A stretch of DNA of 64,000 nt from Whitmania pigra (Eukaryota > Annelida > Clitellata > Hirudinida > Haemopidae): positions 238,501-302,500 of the forward strand of contig JAJTWR010000055.1 in assembly GCA_021613335.1 (NCBI GenBank), read 5' to 3'. Each line of letters starts with the position of its first letter. Within the stretch, counting starts at the first letter, position 1. Below the pieces are notes generated by a model that made no database searches, had not been told where the DNA came from, and was given only the letters and a program-made list of their open reading frames with translations. Of this stretch, positions 11,356-23,859 are shown piece by piece. The position numbers were made by a program, and so were the translations under genes.

Positions 11356-13485
11356 ATTATACATTGCTTATATATGTTTATAAATATGCTTGAAGTATCT
11401 TTCGGTGTTTATCATAAACGTTGCACTGCAAACGTTACACATACCACACATGGCGAGCCAAGCAATTTTAAGTGGCACGCAGATGCAAACCAATTAGAAG
11501 GAAAAAACCCCATATGAAATTTTTGATGACCGAATTATGCCAGCAGGATTCAAAGTTGACAAAACTCTACGACTATGCGTGATGTCATTTAAGGATTCAA
11601 AATATCATTTGATCGTAGCATCTTAATTATTGCCTTGACTTTATTGCCGGGCGACACCGTGTTTTAGAAAATTCTTTCTTAGAAAGCAGCTTTTAATTAC
11701 CTGAATATTTCAGAAAATGTAATACGTAGAGACATCCTATTAAAAACCAAAACTTTAAAAAAAGTTTATTTCTTTTAATGTGGTTTACATATTATTACAT
11801 GCATTATTACATAAAATATATTGTAGAGCAGGTATGTTAATCTTGACTTGTATAAAAATACATATGCTGTGGGCACATTGAATGATTTAAATCACATAGT
11901 TAGCAAAAGGCAGCCGAACCCTAATGTTGGACATTAAACTTTTACCTCCCAAACCTAATTATCATAAAAATGCTGCAGACACATGAAATTGTGTCACAAT
12001 ACAATGTGTTTATATCATATATGCTAACACAAAAATATTCAATTTGAATTTTTTTACAAAAATTATTTTTATTATCAATTATAATATCGTTGACTATTTT
12101 CCACAAATGAAACATTGGACTTTTCTCGCCACATGAGCATAGCAGGTCTGCCTCAAAATATGTAGCTACATACTATCATAGTATACTATCACTAAAAAAA
12201 CGAACTATTTTACAACATCTGCTTGTACCACATAAAAATCACTGTAAAATCTTTCCTCCCTAAGACGTTTTACAATTAACGTAAGAAAATTTAAAAATAG
12301 CTTTTTTTCACTTAGCTTTTAAAACCTTTTGTTTCTGAACTTTCAAAAAAATTCATAACAGTTTTTGTAAAAAAGAATTTATTACCTAATTGAGCAAAAA
12401 TCCCGATGGTTCCATAAATGCAACGTTGGAAGTTACAGGGTTATTAAGGGAGCCAAATTATATTATCGATTCGAATAAAGTGTCAATTGAAGGTTCTTCT
12501 TTCCTAATTATCGGGATATGCCATTTATCGGGCAGAAACAAATCGAATAAACAAAACAAGACTCAAATACTTAGAAAGCGATTACAGTCGAACAAGGTTA
12601 TGTCGCCGGTCTAGGGGTTTGTAAAATATTACACTTAAAAAGCTTCCAGTTGACCGATGATTGAGATAATCAATAAGGCGGCTATATATTAGCATGTACT
12701 TAAAATTTCTTTATGTACATAATGTGCATGAATGAGAATGCCCATGTTTTTGGCATTTTACGCAGCAGCATATTTGATATTGATAGCATGCATGTTTGCT
12801 AACAACAAAAGGCATGTGCATTACACATTGTGTAAACCAATTAACAGCAGAGATTTACCACTTCAAACTAAGAATCACCGTCGATCTAGATAAAATTAAT
12901 GTTATAATTATTTTTTCATATATTGCAAACACAACAAAGACAGATTTTTCATACATTTGCTTTATCATGTCAGACTTCTTTTTCCACCCTGAAATGGTGT
13001 TTGCTTTAATGCCATGCTGACGAAAAAGGTCGTAGGTTTTTGCTCCTTGTTCAGTGTGATTTCATACTTTTTCTCAATTGACTGATTGAAGTTTTATCTT
13101 AACACCTCCAGAGATTTTGGGGGAAAAATAAATAAGCATGTTATCCCCATCAACAACAACTAAATATAAATATAAATAGATACAACAACCAGACTCTAAA
13201 ACAGTCGCTTACAGAACCTCGGACATTCCCTCGCTCCCACTCTCGCACAAACTCCAAACTCGTCCGCTCTTCTCATCTCACGACACCTCACTCTCTCACA
13301 CCAGCAACACACCAAGCTTAGCCCGGCTAAAACTCCACTGTCGTCTGCCTGTTGAACTATATACTGAAATTTGATTCGAAATTTTAGTAAATTATTGTTT
13401 CGTTATCAAAGTCTGAGCATCTGTGTGCATAACGAATATTTCCATTTGGTTTTTAAATTTTTAATTTGGACATTTGGATGTAAAA
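11356..13485. other. Intergenic DNA upstream of M13 copy A
   Basis: Open stretches at 12390-12614 and 12796-13020 show no recognisable domain and have no support beyond length. A C-rich segment at 13200-13340 (CTCGCTCCCACTCTCGCAC) lies just before the left border of the segmental duplication (about 13360). It could be promoter-proximal, but no TATA or Inr element can be assigned. Confidence 0.35.
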
Positions 13486-14379
13486 ATGTCAAAAATAACA
13501 TTACGACTATTAGCAGTATGTGTTATTTTGGTTCACCATTCTTTTGGAGGTTGTGTAATTGATAATTATTAATTATTATTTACATATTTTTAAAGTATAT
13601 AAATGCAACTTAACACGAAAAGATACTTTGATTGGTTGGACGGACCATTAATGACGTACTATTTTAGATTGTGCTGCTGTGGCTTAAATTTTGTTCTTGT
13701 TCTTTTTAATATTAATTTATTTCAAAACATTAGCGAGAGGACTTTGCCCATATTTTTAAACTGTCTATAGGACGTTAACATTTCTATTGATTTAGTTGAT
13801 ATTTGAGTTTATTTTGCAGAAAATGAAGAAATTTGTTACACCCAGATGTGCAACAATTCCGGTGATTCTTCCGATTCATACTAACTACATTATATTAATG
13901 TTAAGTAACAGCCATTAAAAATAAAAAAATTACTTATTTTGAATCACATTTATTGACCATAATGTCGCTAAATTATGTTTCCCATTTTAGCGGCTAGTTT
14001 GTTGGAATACATGGACTTAGATGTAGATCCCTGCCAAGACTTTTATAAATTTACTTGTGGAAAATTCCTGAGAAATTTCGAACTTCCAGAAGATAAATTG
14101 AGTTTATCATCTCAACAATTTCTCGAAGAGGAGCTTGAGAATAAAGTTAAAGGTTGCCTTCACCAACTTATTTATTAATATTATTAATATAAATTATTAA
14201 TAATAATAATTGAGCGATAACGAGAGGTAAACACGGTTTCGAGAAGCTCTCCTTTTTTTCATAAACGGTTGAGCTAAATAGGTTGTATTAAGTTAGAATT
14301 ACGTTCGTTTTGTTGGAATTTAATAAATTAATCGGTTTCGATTGATTTCGGTTGATTCCCTGAACGACTGTCTCGAATC

Positions 14380-15140
14380 ATGTCTAAATCTGTTACATTG
14401 GAAAACCTGGAGATTATTCTCTCCAGAGTTCTTGAGAGGAATAATGAAAGCATACAGCAAATGCTGGAGACGTCAATAAAAACAATAACAAACACAATGA
14501 AATCGTCTATCGAGACAGTTATGCGAAGTTTTGCAGAAACAATGGCTAATCTTGTTTCAGGATTTAACAGCGTGCTGACCGTTGTCATGAATCAGTTTTC
14601 TGAAACCATAGACAAGTTCGGCGTGGCTGTTCAAACCAAGATTGAAACACTGGAAAACAAAATCTCTGAAACAGATAGACTGAGTGGGGAAGGAACCCAA
14701 CACAACTTGGCAGAGGTGATTTCCAGAACCTTCTGGTCATTGGAACAAGAGAAGGAAGAAAAAAATATCAAATCCTCCAACGTGATTATCACTGGAATGA
14801 AACCAATACCAGGCATTCTGACACAACCCAATTTCTAAACTTTTGTGAAAATCACCTAACAGTCAAGCCATCCGTCATCTCTACAAAGCGAATTGGTAGG
14901 GACGGTAAGAGACTGGTGGTACGTCTTTCGGGTTCCGAGGTTGTCGAGGATCTCATTGGATCCTCAGTTCTGCTTCGTACCTCATCAGATCCCATAGCAA
15001 AACTAACTTTCTTTAACCGGGACCTAACAAAAAGAGAGGCAGAGATTGAGTACAACAAGAGATGCCAAAGACGAGAAAGAATGAAGAAAAGCACAGAAGG
15101 TCAGGGAAATCCTCCCTTTCCCAGGCAACTCCACCCCTGA
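14380..15140 (+). pseudogene. LINE-A ORF1 (nucleic-acid-binding protein), one frameshift
   Basis: It starts MSKSVTLENLEIILSRVLER. The first 120 codons are a heptad-rich coiled coil (about 14390-14690). A frameshift near 14815 separates it from the C-terminal part (RIGRDGKRLVVRLSG, SSVLLRTSSDP, FFNRDLTKREAEIEYNKR). That part resembles the RRM/CTD region of L1-type ORF1 proteins: a surviving-string pattern of basic residues followed by 'DLT..E...'. The stop TGA lies 4 nt before the ORF2 start codon. Confidence 0.65.
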
Positions 15141-15144
15141 AGAA

Positions 15145-18134
15145 ATGATAAATAGTAGGATAGGGACCTCCAGAAGACTTGATGTCCCAGTTTCATTTCA
15201 CCAGAAGACTTTTAGTTATCCAAGTTTTATTTACGATCTAAAGTTTAATTTCCTGGACTCTAGTGTTCCTTCAGTCTCTGAGAATAATACAAAGAATCAT
15301 TCACCCCTTTCGGTTAAAAGGAATTTCAAGGACCAGATTCTCAAACTTGCTCTTACTAATATTAGAAGCATTAACAATAAGCTCACTGAGATCCATTTAT
15401 TTCTCCACAATTTCAATCCAAACATCTTGTGTCTGACTGAAACATGGCTCTCAAATGACATGCCAAGCAGCCTTTTTCTGCCTAATGGTTTCACTGCTGT
15501 CCGATGGGATAGACGTTCAAGAGGAGGAGGAGTTGCTTTGATTATAAAAAACATTACGTATCATCAGGTTCAAGTACCTCCGGATTATTCCCACATTGAA
15601 ATTGTTTGTATAGACTCAAGAATTGGCTCTCGAAACCACCGCTTTATTGGTTACTATCGGAGTGGAGGATTCGATCTGGCAGCTGAACAATATGCTACAG
15701 ACAGCATTAAATGCTTGAGGCATCTCTGTTTAGGTGATCACAAGCTTTGTCTTATGGGAGACTTTAACCTTCCTGAGCTCAACTGGGAATTTACATCGGC
15801 TCCTAATAACTCTATCTACAGGATATTTCTGGAGTTTTTCAACGACCTCGGCCTTCACCAATTTGTCAACTCTCCAACACGAAATAACAACATTCTCGAC
15901 CTGATCTTGTCTAATGACCCACTACTGATTTCAACGATAGAAGTAACTTGCCCACTTGCCTCGTCAGACCACAACATCATCACTTTCCGCCTGAATGGTA
16001 CAACTCCACATACGAATATATCATCGCATGGCTACTATGACTTTAATAGGGCGGACTACATTAGCCTGAACAACTTCATATTCGCGATCGATTGGATTCA
16101 GACTTTTCAGAGATGCTTATCAGTTGAAGAGTGTTGGACAAATTTCATGCTATGTCTGAAAGAGGGCATCAAACTGCATGTTCCCTTTGTCTTCAAGGGC
16201 TCTGGAAATATCAGAAAAGTTCCACATGAAACCTTACTTCTGAAAAAGCTTTACAAAATCAAACTCAAATACTGGCGCGAGTGGAAATCTAGTCCTGATC
16301 TTCAAAGAAAAATCAAATATACTAAGTTTTCAGAAAAATGCAGCAACCAACTTGCGGCATATCGGGCCAAGAAAGGAAATGAATCTCATTAGCAAGAATA
16401 ATTTAGGCAGCTTCTACAGATATGTTAATAACAAGCTGTTTTGTCACTCATCGATTGGAGAAATAACAAAACAGGATGGAAGTATGACTTCAAATTCATT
16501 GGAAATAGCTGACACATTCAACACCTATTTCTCTAGCGTTTTTACAGCTGATGATGGAACTACATACGACCTCACTCGACGTTCTACCAAAATCTTGGAT
16601 ACAGTCCTAATCACTCATGATGCTGTCTTACAGACTTTGATACAGCTGGAACGTTCTTGCTCATAAGGCCCCGACCACATTCCTAATATTTTGTTAAAAA
16701 GCTGTGCTTTTAGTTTGTCATACCCACTCCATCATATCTTTAATCTCTCCCTTAATAGCGGACTTATACCCACAATCTGGAAAACAGCTCATGTCATTCC
16801 CATTCACAAGAAAGGTCCAACATCTAGCCCCTCGAACTACAGACCAATCTCATTGACATGTACCTGCTGTCGAGTCCTGGAGAAAATAATTAACAAAACG
16901 ATTCTACATCATTTAATTTCTCTGGACTTAATATCTCCTCAACAACATGGATTCAGACCATTAAAATCGACCACCACAAATTTGCTGGAGTGTTTTATGA
17001 TGGACCACTTCACAGCAACAACATCAGCAAACAGATGTAATCTACTTCGACTTTCGAAAAGCCTTTGATTCTGTATCTCATCCGAAATTACTGAACAAAA
17101 TTAAATCGTATGGTATTACTGGAAACTTGTATCAGTGGCTTTCCGATTTTCTGTATCAAAGAAAACAACATGTCCTCATAAATGGCTCAATATCCAGTTC
17201 GATTGACGTAACAAGTGGTGTGCCACAGGGAAGTGTTTTGGGCCCTACTTTGTTTCTAATCTACATCAATGACATAGTTGACTCCCTACCTAAGGATATC
17301 ACAATTAAACTATTTGCCGATGATATTAAACTTTACAAATCTCTGCCAATGGAAGATTCTGATCTTCAGAGAGGCATCGACTCACTCACTACATGGAGCA
17401 GGAAATGGCAGCTAAACTTAGCCAAGGAAAAATGCTATAATTGCTCAATTAAAACCAGTTCCAGGAATAGACCCTGCCCACAACAATACTACATTGACGA
17501 TATCCTGCTCACCACTGTTGATCAAACCAGAGATCTTGGTGTCATCATAGACTCTGACTTAAAATTCCGGCTTCACATTGACAACATCACACACAAAGCT
17601 GCAGTCCGTTCAAAACTGATTCTCAAATCATTCACATCCAGGGACAAGAATCTTCTCACCAAAGCTTTCTGCGTATATGTCAGATCAATCCTAGAGTACA
17701 GCAGTCAGGTCTGGAACCCTCACCATAAATACCTGATCGAGAACATTGAAAACATCCAAAATAAATTTACCAAGGCCATCCCTGCTGTCGGACAGCTAAA
17801 GTACCATGACCGGCTCAAGGCTCTACAACTTAAATCGTTTGAACATCGCCGTTTAATAGCTGACCTCTGTTTATTATACAGGATCATCAATAATTTAACA
17901 TCAACTCACCTTAAAAACCATATTCATTTTGCAAGCTACTCATCCACTAGAGGTCATCAATTTAAACTAAGGTCATATTTTTGTGCAATAGACAACACCA
18001 AATATTTTTTCACAAATCGAATTATTAACATTTGGAATAAAATACATAATAGCTTAGTTTCAGCTAGCACCTATAGTCGCTTCACCTCCCTTCTCAATGA
18101 ATATGACTTGTCTCCTTTTCTCGTTTACTACTGA
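15145..18134 (+). pseudogene. LINE-A ORF2 (endonuclease-reverse transcriptase), disrupted
   Basis: The endonuclease part (15300-16000) shows LTNIRSINNK, LTETWL, RGGGVAL, MGDFNLPELNW, LDLILSND and SSDHNIITF. The reverse transcriptase part shows VIPIHKKGPTSSPSNYRPIS, motif A FDFRKAFD (about 17045), SGVPQGSVLGP and motif C FADD (about 17317). The C-terminal region runs to the stop at 18134. Lesions: a frameshift around 16360-16390, an in-frame TAA at 16664, and a frameshift around 17020-17045. The catalytic residues are otherwise kept, so the copy is fairly young but inactive. Confidence 0.8.
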
Positions 18135-18176
18135 TTGAACCTCTCGTTAATTTTCATCATTGCTTTGCTGTTTGAT

Positions 18177-18212
18177 AGTGGGCAGGTAAGAGGCTTCGGT
18201 CCTCTACCCACT
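18177..18212 (+). other. LINE-A 3' hairpin
   Basis: AGTGGG...AAGAGG-CTTCGG-TCCTCT...CCCACT can pair into a two-part stem with a tetraloop-like CTTCGG tip. It lies immediately upstream of the A-rich tail. Such 3' stem-loops are used by the reverse transcriptase of stringent LINEs to recognise template RNA. Confidence 0.55.
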
Positions 18213-19649
18213 TAATAAAAAATAAATAAAAAATAAAAAAAATAAATAATATTTTTAATTTAACTTAAAATTAATAAATGGTTTGCAATGCAATTCAATT
18301 TTTGAATTTATTCTGGCAAATTGTTAAAAGGCGCTCTAGAAAGTCCTATGGGAAGCAATCCTCCATTGTTTGAAAGCGTATTAAAAACCTTCTACCAATC
18401 CTGCATTAATACTGGCAAGTTTATATTTCTAATTGAAAAATCGAATGTCTTGTTATTAAACAAGTGATTTCTATTTTAAAGACGCTATTGAAGAGAAAGG
18501 CACAGCACCATTGCTCGAATTATTCCAATTTGGGAGGGTGGCCTATTATAACCAACAATTGGAACGAAAGCAGTGTCAATTTAACTTCAGTTCTGATCGA
18601 ATTGCATGATTTGGGTTTTCCAGAGTTCTTTACCATGATAGTTTATGTTGAAGAAAGGAATTCAACGCTTCAACTTCCAGTGGTAGGTGTTTTATTCAGT
18701 TAAAAGTGGCACTTTTAAGTTTCAGTAGTATAATTGCATAGAGTTATCAATAAATTATTTTAATTAACAACTATTATAAGTAAAATAAATACATTTTTTA
18801 AAGATTTTTCAGCCATCGGTCTCATTTCAAAATGAAGATTACTCGACTGGTTTGAATGGTACTAAACTTAACTACTTGAGAACTTACATAACAGACACCC
18901 TTAATCTGCTGACCAATTCTTCCAATAACGAAAGAAGAGTACGAGAAATAGAAGAGATACTATCATTTGAAGCAAATTTATCAAAAGTTCGAGAATATTA
19001 TTGTGACTTATTAATACAATTTGAATTCATCTAAACCTTTTTCAGTAATTAATATAATTTATTAACCTTTCTCAACTAGATCTTGGTTAGTCCTGAAGAA
19101 ATGAGAGTTAAAAGACAACTGCTTACCACAATGAGAAACCTGAGTCGAAGCTTCAATAAGGTTTTTTCAACATGAGATATTTATTAATGTTAATCTGAAA
19201 ACAAAGCATTTCACGAGGTTAATTGTTTTAATAGTAACAACGGTAAAAAAAAAGTTGTATGCCTTTATTTTTCAGTCAGTTCAGTTTGAAGTTTACGTAA
19301 GAGGAGTTTTTGAAAAAGTTGGAATTAATATCTTGCCGAATCAGTTAATGGAGTTATACTATCCAACTTACTTTGAGAAACTACCTCAGCTTTTAGAAAA
19401 CACGCCTCCTAGGTTTGCAGTTTTGTCAAAATTGTATTATTCATGTTTATAGTGAATTCGGTTCCTAAAATAGAAATTTGTTGTATAATTAAATTCCAGA
19501 GATTTTTCAGCAGAAAAGTTTTTAATAATTATTCAGAATAATGATCAATTACTTAATGTGGAACGTCATCAAAGATGTCACACCTGCTTTGCCAAGAGCA
19601 TTTCAAAATATTAAAGACCAATTTATCAAGGTCAGCAATGTTTTTTTGT

Positions 19650-20160
19650 TGGGGTTCAAATTGTGGAAATTTAGTTAGAAGTCTCTTAGCAATTCTAGTT
19701 AGCAATTTACTTTCCTGCTAATCTCAATTCTGTTCTCTGTCTTTTTGATCCATTCCTTGGTCCTTACAACATGTACAAAATAAACTCGATATACTTGTTT
19801 ACCTTAAACCCATCTTCAATAGCAATGACTGCCTAAAGCAATTGCACTGTCTGCCGATTCAGAATTGCATTTTAAAATCGCCCTCATGATATATCAAGCT
19901 CTTGCGACATCCAACACACCCTATTTCCATCACCTTTTCGTCACTACCCACATGGTCTTCGTAATTTTCCACCATTCAACAAATCATCCTCAACTCTCCT
20001 ATTGTCTGGAATGCACGTTCTACCAACGAGAGGGCTCAATCTGAAGACTCATCTCATAAGATCAACTTGAAGCCTGGAAAACGAAGATGCAAAGCACCTC
20101 TGACCCAACTACGCACATGGGAGCCTTACAAATTAACCATTACTACTTACTAATAAATCT
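19650..20160 (+). mobile_element. LINE 3'-end relic in M13 copy A intron 9
   Basis: Decayed plus-strand coding sequence resembles the C-terminal tail of a LINE reverse transcriptase (KIALMIYQALATSNTPYFHH, later a WNARSTNERAQ-like stretch). The same relic lies at the same place in copy B intron 9, so it predates the duplication. Confidence 0.5.
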
Positions 20161-22653
20161 AAACATTTAAATAGAACTTGCTTATTTGAAAGATAAGTTG
20201 TTTTAGATTGAAGTGTTAAGCAACATTTTAAAATCCTCATCGTTTTTAGTCGGTTTTCGGTGTTTCTGGGGGTGCCCCTCGCTGGAAAGGCTGCTTCACG
20301 TCTGCCAATGAAATTCTACCGGGGCCTGTCGGTGCTTTATATGTAAAAGAGCATTTCAAGTCGTCTGCCAAAGAAAAGGTTCGCAGAAATTCAATCCCTT
20401 TGACTATTGTGGTTTGGACTCAAACCTTTTGCTGAACATGTTGTGTTAGTCGCAAGAAAGTTGTTTTATACTCAATAACGTTAATGTAGTAAAAAAAACT
20501 GTAAATTTTGTCAATGTTATTGCGATCATCTTTAATATTTTCAGATGTTGAATTTAATCGATGAACTCAAAAATGCATTCAAAAACATGATTAATGAAAA
20601 TGTGTGGATGACCCATGAAACAAAAGAGATGGCTAAAGACAAAGTATCCTTGCTAACTTTTTAAACCAATTACTTTTTTTTCAAATATTTATCTAGCATT
20701 TTTTCAAAAGTCTTTTGAAACATGAATTGTCGTTTACAGGCAAATGCCATGAGAGAAAAAATCGGTTATCCAGATGAATTTCTGGAGCACGATTATTATG
20801 AAGATATTTTATTGCGGGTTATTATGTGATGAAACAATAAAGCATATGTAATTTTTTGTGAAAATATAATCTAAATTAATTCAGGTATAATAAAATGAGG
20901 CACTAAATAGAATGTCGATCATATGTAGATTATATTCATATTTCAGGATACAATGGACATCGAATCTTTCTTGCAGAATTGGATATATCTGAGAAAATGT
21001 GGAGTAAAAGACAACCACTTGCACTTGGAGAAAAAGTTCAGTAACGACAGGTAAATCAAATTTACTAGTTTAAATTATTTAAAATAAAAAAGATGTCCAA
21101 TTATTTTCATCAATTTTTAAATAATGGCTTTAGAAAAAATATACGTATTTCAAATATTTTGTGTTTATATAAAAATGTAAATTAAGTTTGTTTAATTTTC
21201 ATGCATCACTGCTTTATAATTAGTAATTTACAAATATTTTCCAAGATTTTTAATGCCAGTTGCAAACGTCAACGCCATCAACATACCAAACCTAAATGCG
21301 ATTGGTGGGTGTCACGTGATGATGAAGTTTTAAATAATTCAAAATCTTTACGACTCTTTGTCTTCAATGCACACACGATATGTCTACGATCTAAATTAAG
21401 TTATATTCGTATTTATTTTCTAGAATTTCCAGCAGGAATATTGCAGTTTCCTTTTTTTAACGAAGAAGTTCCAATGTAGGTTTCTACATGAATAAATTTA
21501 ATAATTAGCTATTCAAAGTCATACAAAAAATAAATTTTTTTCTAATTATGCTTGCTTATTACCTGAAAAGGTACCAAAATTTTGGAGGAATCGGTTACGT
21601 CATTGGACATGAAATCACGCATGGTTTTGACGACAATGGTGAGCATGCTTTAGACTCTCTAGGGATGCCGTTTTTGAATGCAGATTATGTTTATCTAAAA
21701 TATGTAAAACTCTGTTACCTAAAACATTGTTAAACCTCTCAGGAAGATTGTACAACAAGGATGGAAATGCTCTCCAATGGTGGAAACCTGAGGATGTGAA
21801 CAAATTCGTCAACTTAAGTCGATGCTTTGTCGACCTTTACAACGGATTCGTCGTCAGAGAAATCAACGAAAGCGTGGGTTCCGTGACGATATTGAAATTT
21901 ATTGAATTTTAAATTATTCGTTAAATTACATATTCTATTAGTGTACTACTATTATCGTTAATATTATTATCGTTCCCGTTAGACATCTATTTATCAAAGA
22001 ATGTCTAGGCAATAACTAATATAATTTATTTCATTACACAGATAAATGGTTATTTGACCTTAGGAGAAAACATCGCCGATGTCGGAGGATTAAGAGAATC
22101 GTTTCTGGTAAGGTGAAGTTATTTCGATGCTCTACTGAATTAGTGCTTTTAACTACTTTATACAATTAACAAGGCTTACAAAAGCTGGACGTCAAAGTTT
22201 GGAAACGATCCTCTGCTTCCTGGAATCGAATATTCTCCTGAACAATTGTTTTTCATTCATTTTGGAAAAGTTGGAATTCATGTTAAATTTTAATTTTCGT
22301 TTTTATAATCTTGTTACTAATTCAATTACTTCTAGATAAACTGCATGAAAGCAAGGCCCGAAGTTGAATTGCTTCTTATTAAAACTGATAACCATTCACC
22401 ATCTGAATTCAGGTAGTGAAACTTAATGTGCAGGCTTTAAGTATTTTTTCACCTTTTACATGAGAGCAAAAATGTTATGAACCGTATTTTTACACATTTT
22501 ATTTATTCAAGTTTCTTGTTTTCCATTGTTTTTTTTTTTTTTCATTTTTTCAGAGTGAACGGAGCTCTGATGAGCCTCAGAGAATTTTCTGAGACTTTCA
22601 ACTGCCCCAGGAATTCAGCTATGAACCCGGAAACTAAATGCCACATCTGGTAG

Positions 22654-23261
22654 CCAGATGAACAAACGATCAATAATTGTAATCAAATTAAGTGATTAAT
22701 TAAACGTCTCAGAAAATATAGAAAAATTTAGAAAAAACTATTTGATTTTGAAACATTATCTGTATTTTTTTAATTTAAACGTCTTATTTTTTAATGGTTT
22801 GACTTTGGTGATCAGATCTAAGTTATCAATGACATCGAGTAGATGTGGTTAATGGTCTTTATTTGAGCAGCTTAGTTTAATATGATTTGTTTACGTATAA
22901 TATCTCACTTAAAATCAAAATATCATTTGAAATAAAAAAAGGATTCAATACCATTCATTGTCTAATGTATTCATCTTCGCCTAACAAAGCTTAACTTTTT
23001 TGCAATAAAATATTTGCGTCTTTAGCTCGGTTGTTCTATCTCGAATTGAATTCCTATGAAAATTTTATATATGTAAAAAGCCAACAAGTTTGCTTCAAGA
23101 TCTCGATTTGATAATTTTTTAGTATAGTTTTAAGATAATTCGAACGTTATTTGAACATGATTGTAATTAAAATAAGTAGCAATTAATTAAATATTTATGT
23201 GCATTTTTGTTATTTCAGGTAATTTCAGTTTAAGTAAAATTATCTAGATCTCCAATCGCTC
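22654..23261 (+). other. 3' flank of M13 copy A
   Basis: It contains candidate polyadenylation signals ATTAAA (22699-22704) and AATAAA (22931-22936). It aligns loosely with 35649-35946 plus 36756-37105 of unit B, lacks unit B's hAT element, and holds no gene. Confidence 0.45.
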
Positions 23262-23355
23262 ACTATATTGATGATGATAATGATGGCAATGATAAGGATA
23301 ATGATGATGATGATGACGACGATGCTTATAATTATAATGATAATGAAAATGATAA
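23262..23355. repeat. GAT/AATGAT microsatellite
   Basis: Imperfect (GATGATAAT)n run. It lies where the 5' flank of CPLANE2 would be in unit A and is absent from unit B. Confidence 0.7.
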
Positions 23356-23365
23356 ACAAAAGAAA

Positions 23366-23605
23366 AGTTAAGGAATTTCAGAAAACGACAACGCTGATTT
23401 TTCATCAAACATCGCAAGGAAAAGATATTTCTTGGACAACCTTTTGGTAAATGTCTTGATCCTAAATATTTACTTTATTTTTTTTTTTTAGCGTAACTTC
23501 ACAAATTCAACAGGAATTTTTGATAAACCATTGGCTATCCAGAATTCCAACTATGACATTTCTGAACACAAACTTTTACTCTATGTAAAAAGCGAGGAGA
23601 TGTTT
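23366..23605 (+). pseudogene. CPLANE2 (RSG1) 5' pseudogene in unit A
   Basis: Exon 1 remnant: 23366-23449 matches 37106-37190 with about 9 bases missing and a scrambled frame. The GTAAAT donor is kept, followed by a short T-rich intron. The exon 2 remnant begins CAGGAATTTTTGATAAACCA and runs to CTTTTACTCTATG. There the P-loop codons GKSGVGKS of the intact gene are replaced (VKSEEM) and homology stops. No switch, G4 or C-terminal exons follow. It is a broken partial copy from the segmental duplication. Confidence 0.75.
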
Positions 23606-23859
23606 GAACTTTTTAGAAGCGGATCCTGTTGGAATGTCACTTGAATCATTTATGGTTTTATTTTTTAGCATGCCCTTTAAAAATTCTATGTTTCCATTAG
23701 TACATATCAACAATGTTATTATTATGTCGTCTTACCTGCGCAATAATGATTCAAGCAAATCTTTTATATCTTCAGTATACATCACATCTGCAACCGTTAG
23801 ATCCAGAAGATAGAGGGTTAAACTTAATAATCTGTGGCTGCAGAATATATTCAGACCTC

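Larger units (their letters stand above)
14211..18250 (+). mobile_element. LINE-A, near full-length non-LTR retrotransposon (CR1/jockey-like)
   Basis: It sits in M13 copy A intron 3 within a short TAA-rich stretch. Order: 5' region, ORF1 (coiled coil plus RRM/CTD-like), ORF2 (AP endonuclease plus reverse transcriptase), a GC-paired 3' hairpin and an A-rich (AATAAA)n-like tail. Several frameshifts and one stop interrupt ORF1 and ORF2. It is absent from M13 copy B, so it inserted after the duplication or was lost there. The clade assignment is by motif style only. Confidence 0.8.
13486..22653 (+). pseudogene. M13 neprilysin-like metallopeptidase, copy A, frameshifted
   Basis: The exon series parallels copy B: 13486-13549, 13820-13861, 13991-14152, 18331-18414, 18482-18682, 18813-18986, 19080-19160, 19276-19412, 19537-19630, 20250-20378, 20545-20643, 20740-20817, 20947-21050, 21246-21304, 21424-21475, 21571-21638, 21743-21873, 22042-22107, 22174-22269, 22336-22412, 22554-22653. 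It has a signal peptide (MSKITLRLLAVCVILVHHSF), PCQDFYKFTCG, the zinc site HEITH with the third ligand in GENIAD, and the terminal KCHIW of the family. Exon 5 is 201 nt against 203 in copy B: two bases are missing near 18528 (LLELFQ/LGG), so the frame runs into a TGA about 75 nt on. A 4-kb LINE occupies intron 3. All other splice sites and catalytic residues remain, so inactivation is recent, or the 2-bp loss is an assembly error. Confidence 0.75.
13360..23605 (+). repeat. Segmental duplication, unit A (M13 + CPLANE2 fragment)
   Basis: Sequence from about 13360 to 23605 aligns in order with about 28545 to 37425: M13 exon 1 through exon 21, 3' flank, then CPLANE2 exons 1-2. Unit A differs by a LINE in M13 intron 3. 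It lacks the TAA array, SINE and LINE fragment of unit B, and it lacks unit B's downstream hAT element. Homology ends in the middle of CPLANE2 exon 2, right after the position of the P-loop. Confidence 0.8.
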
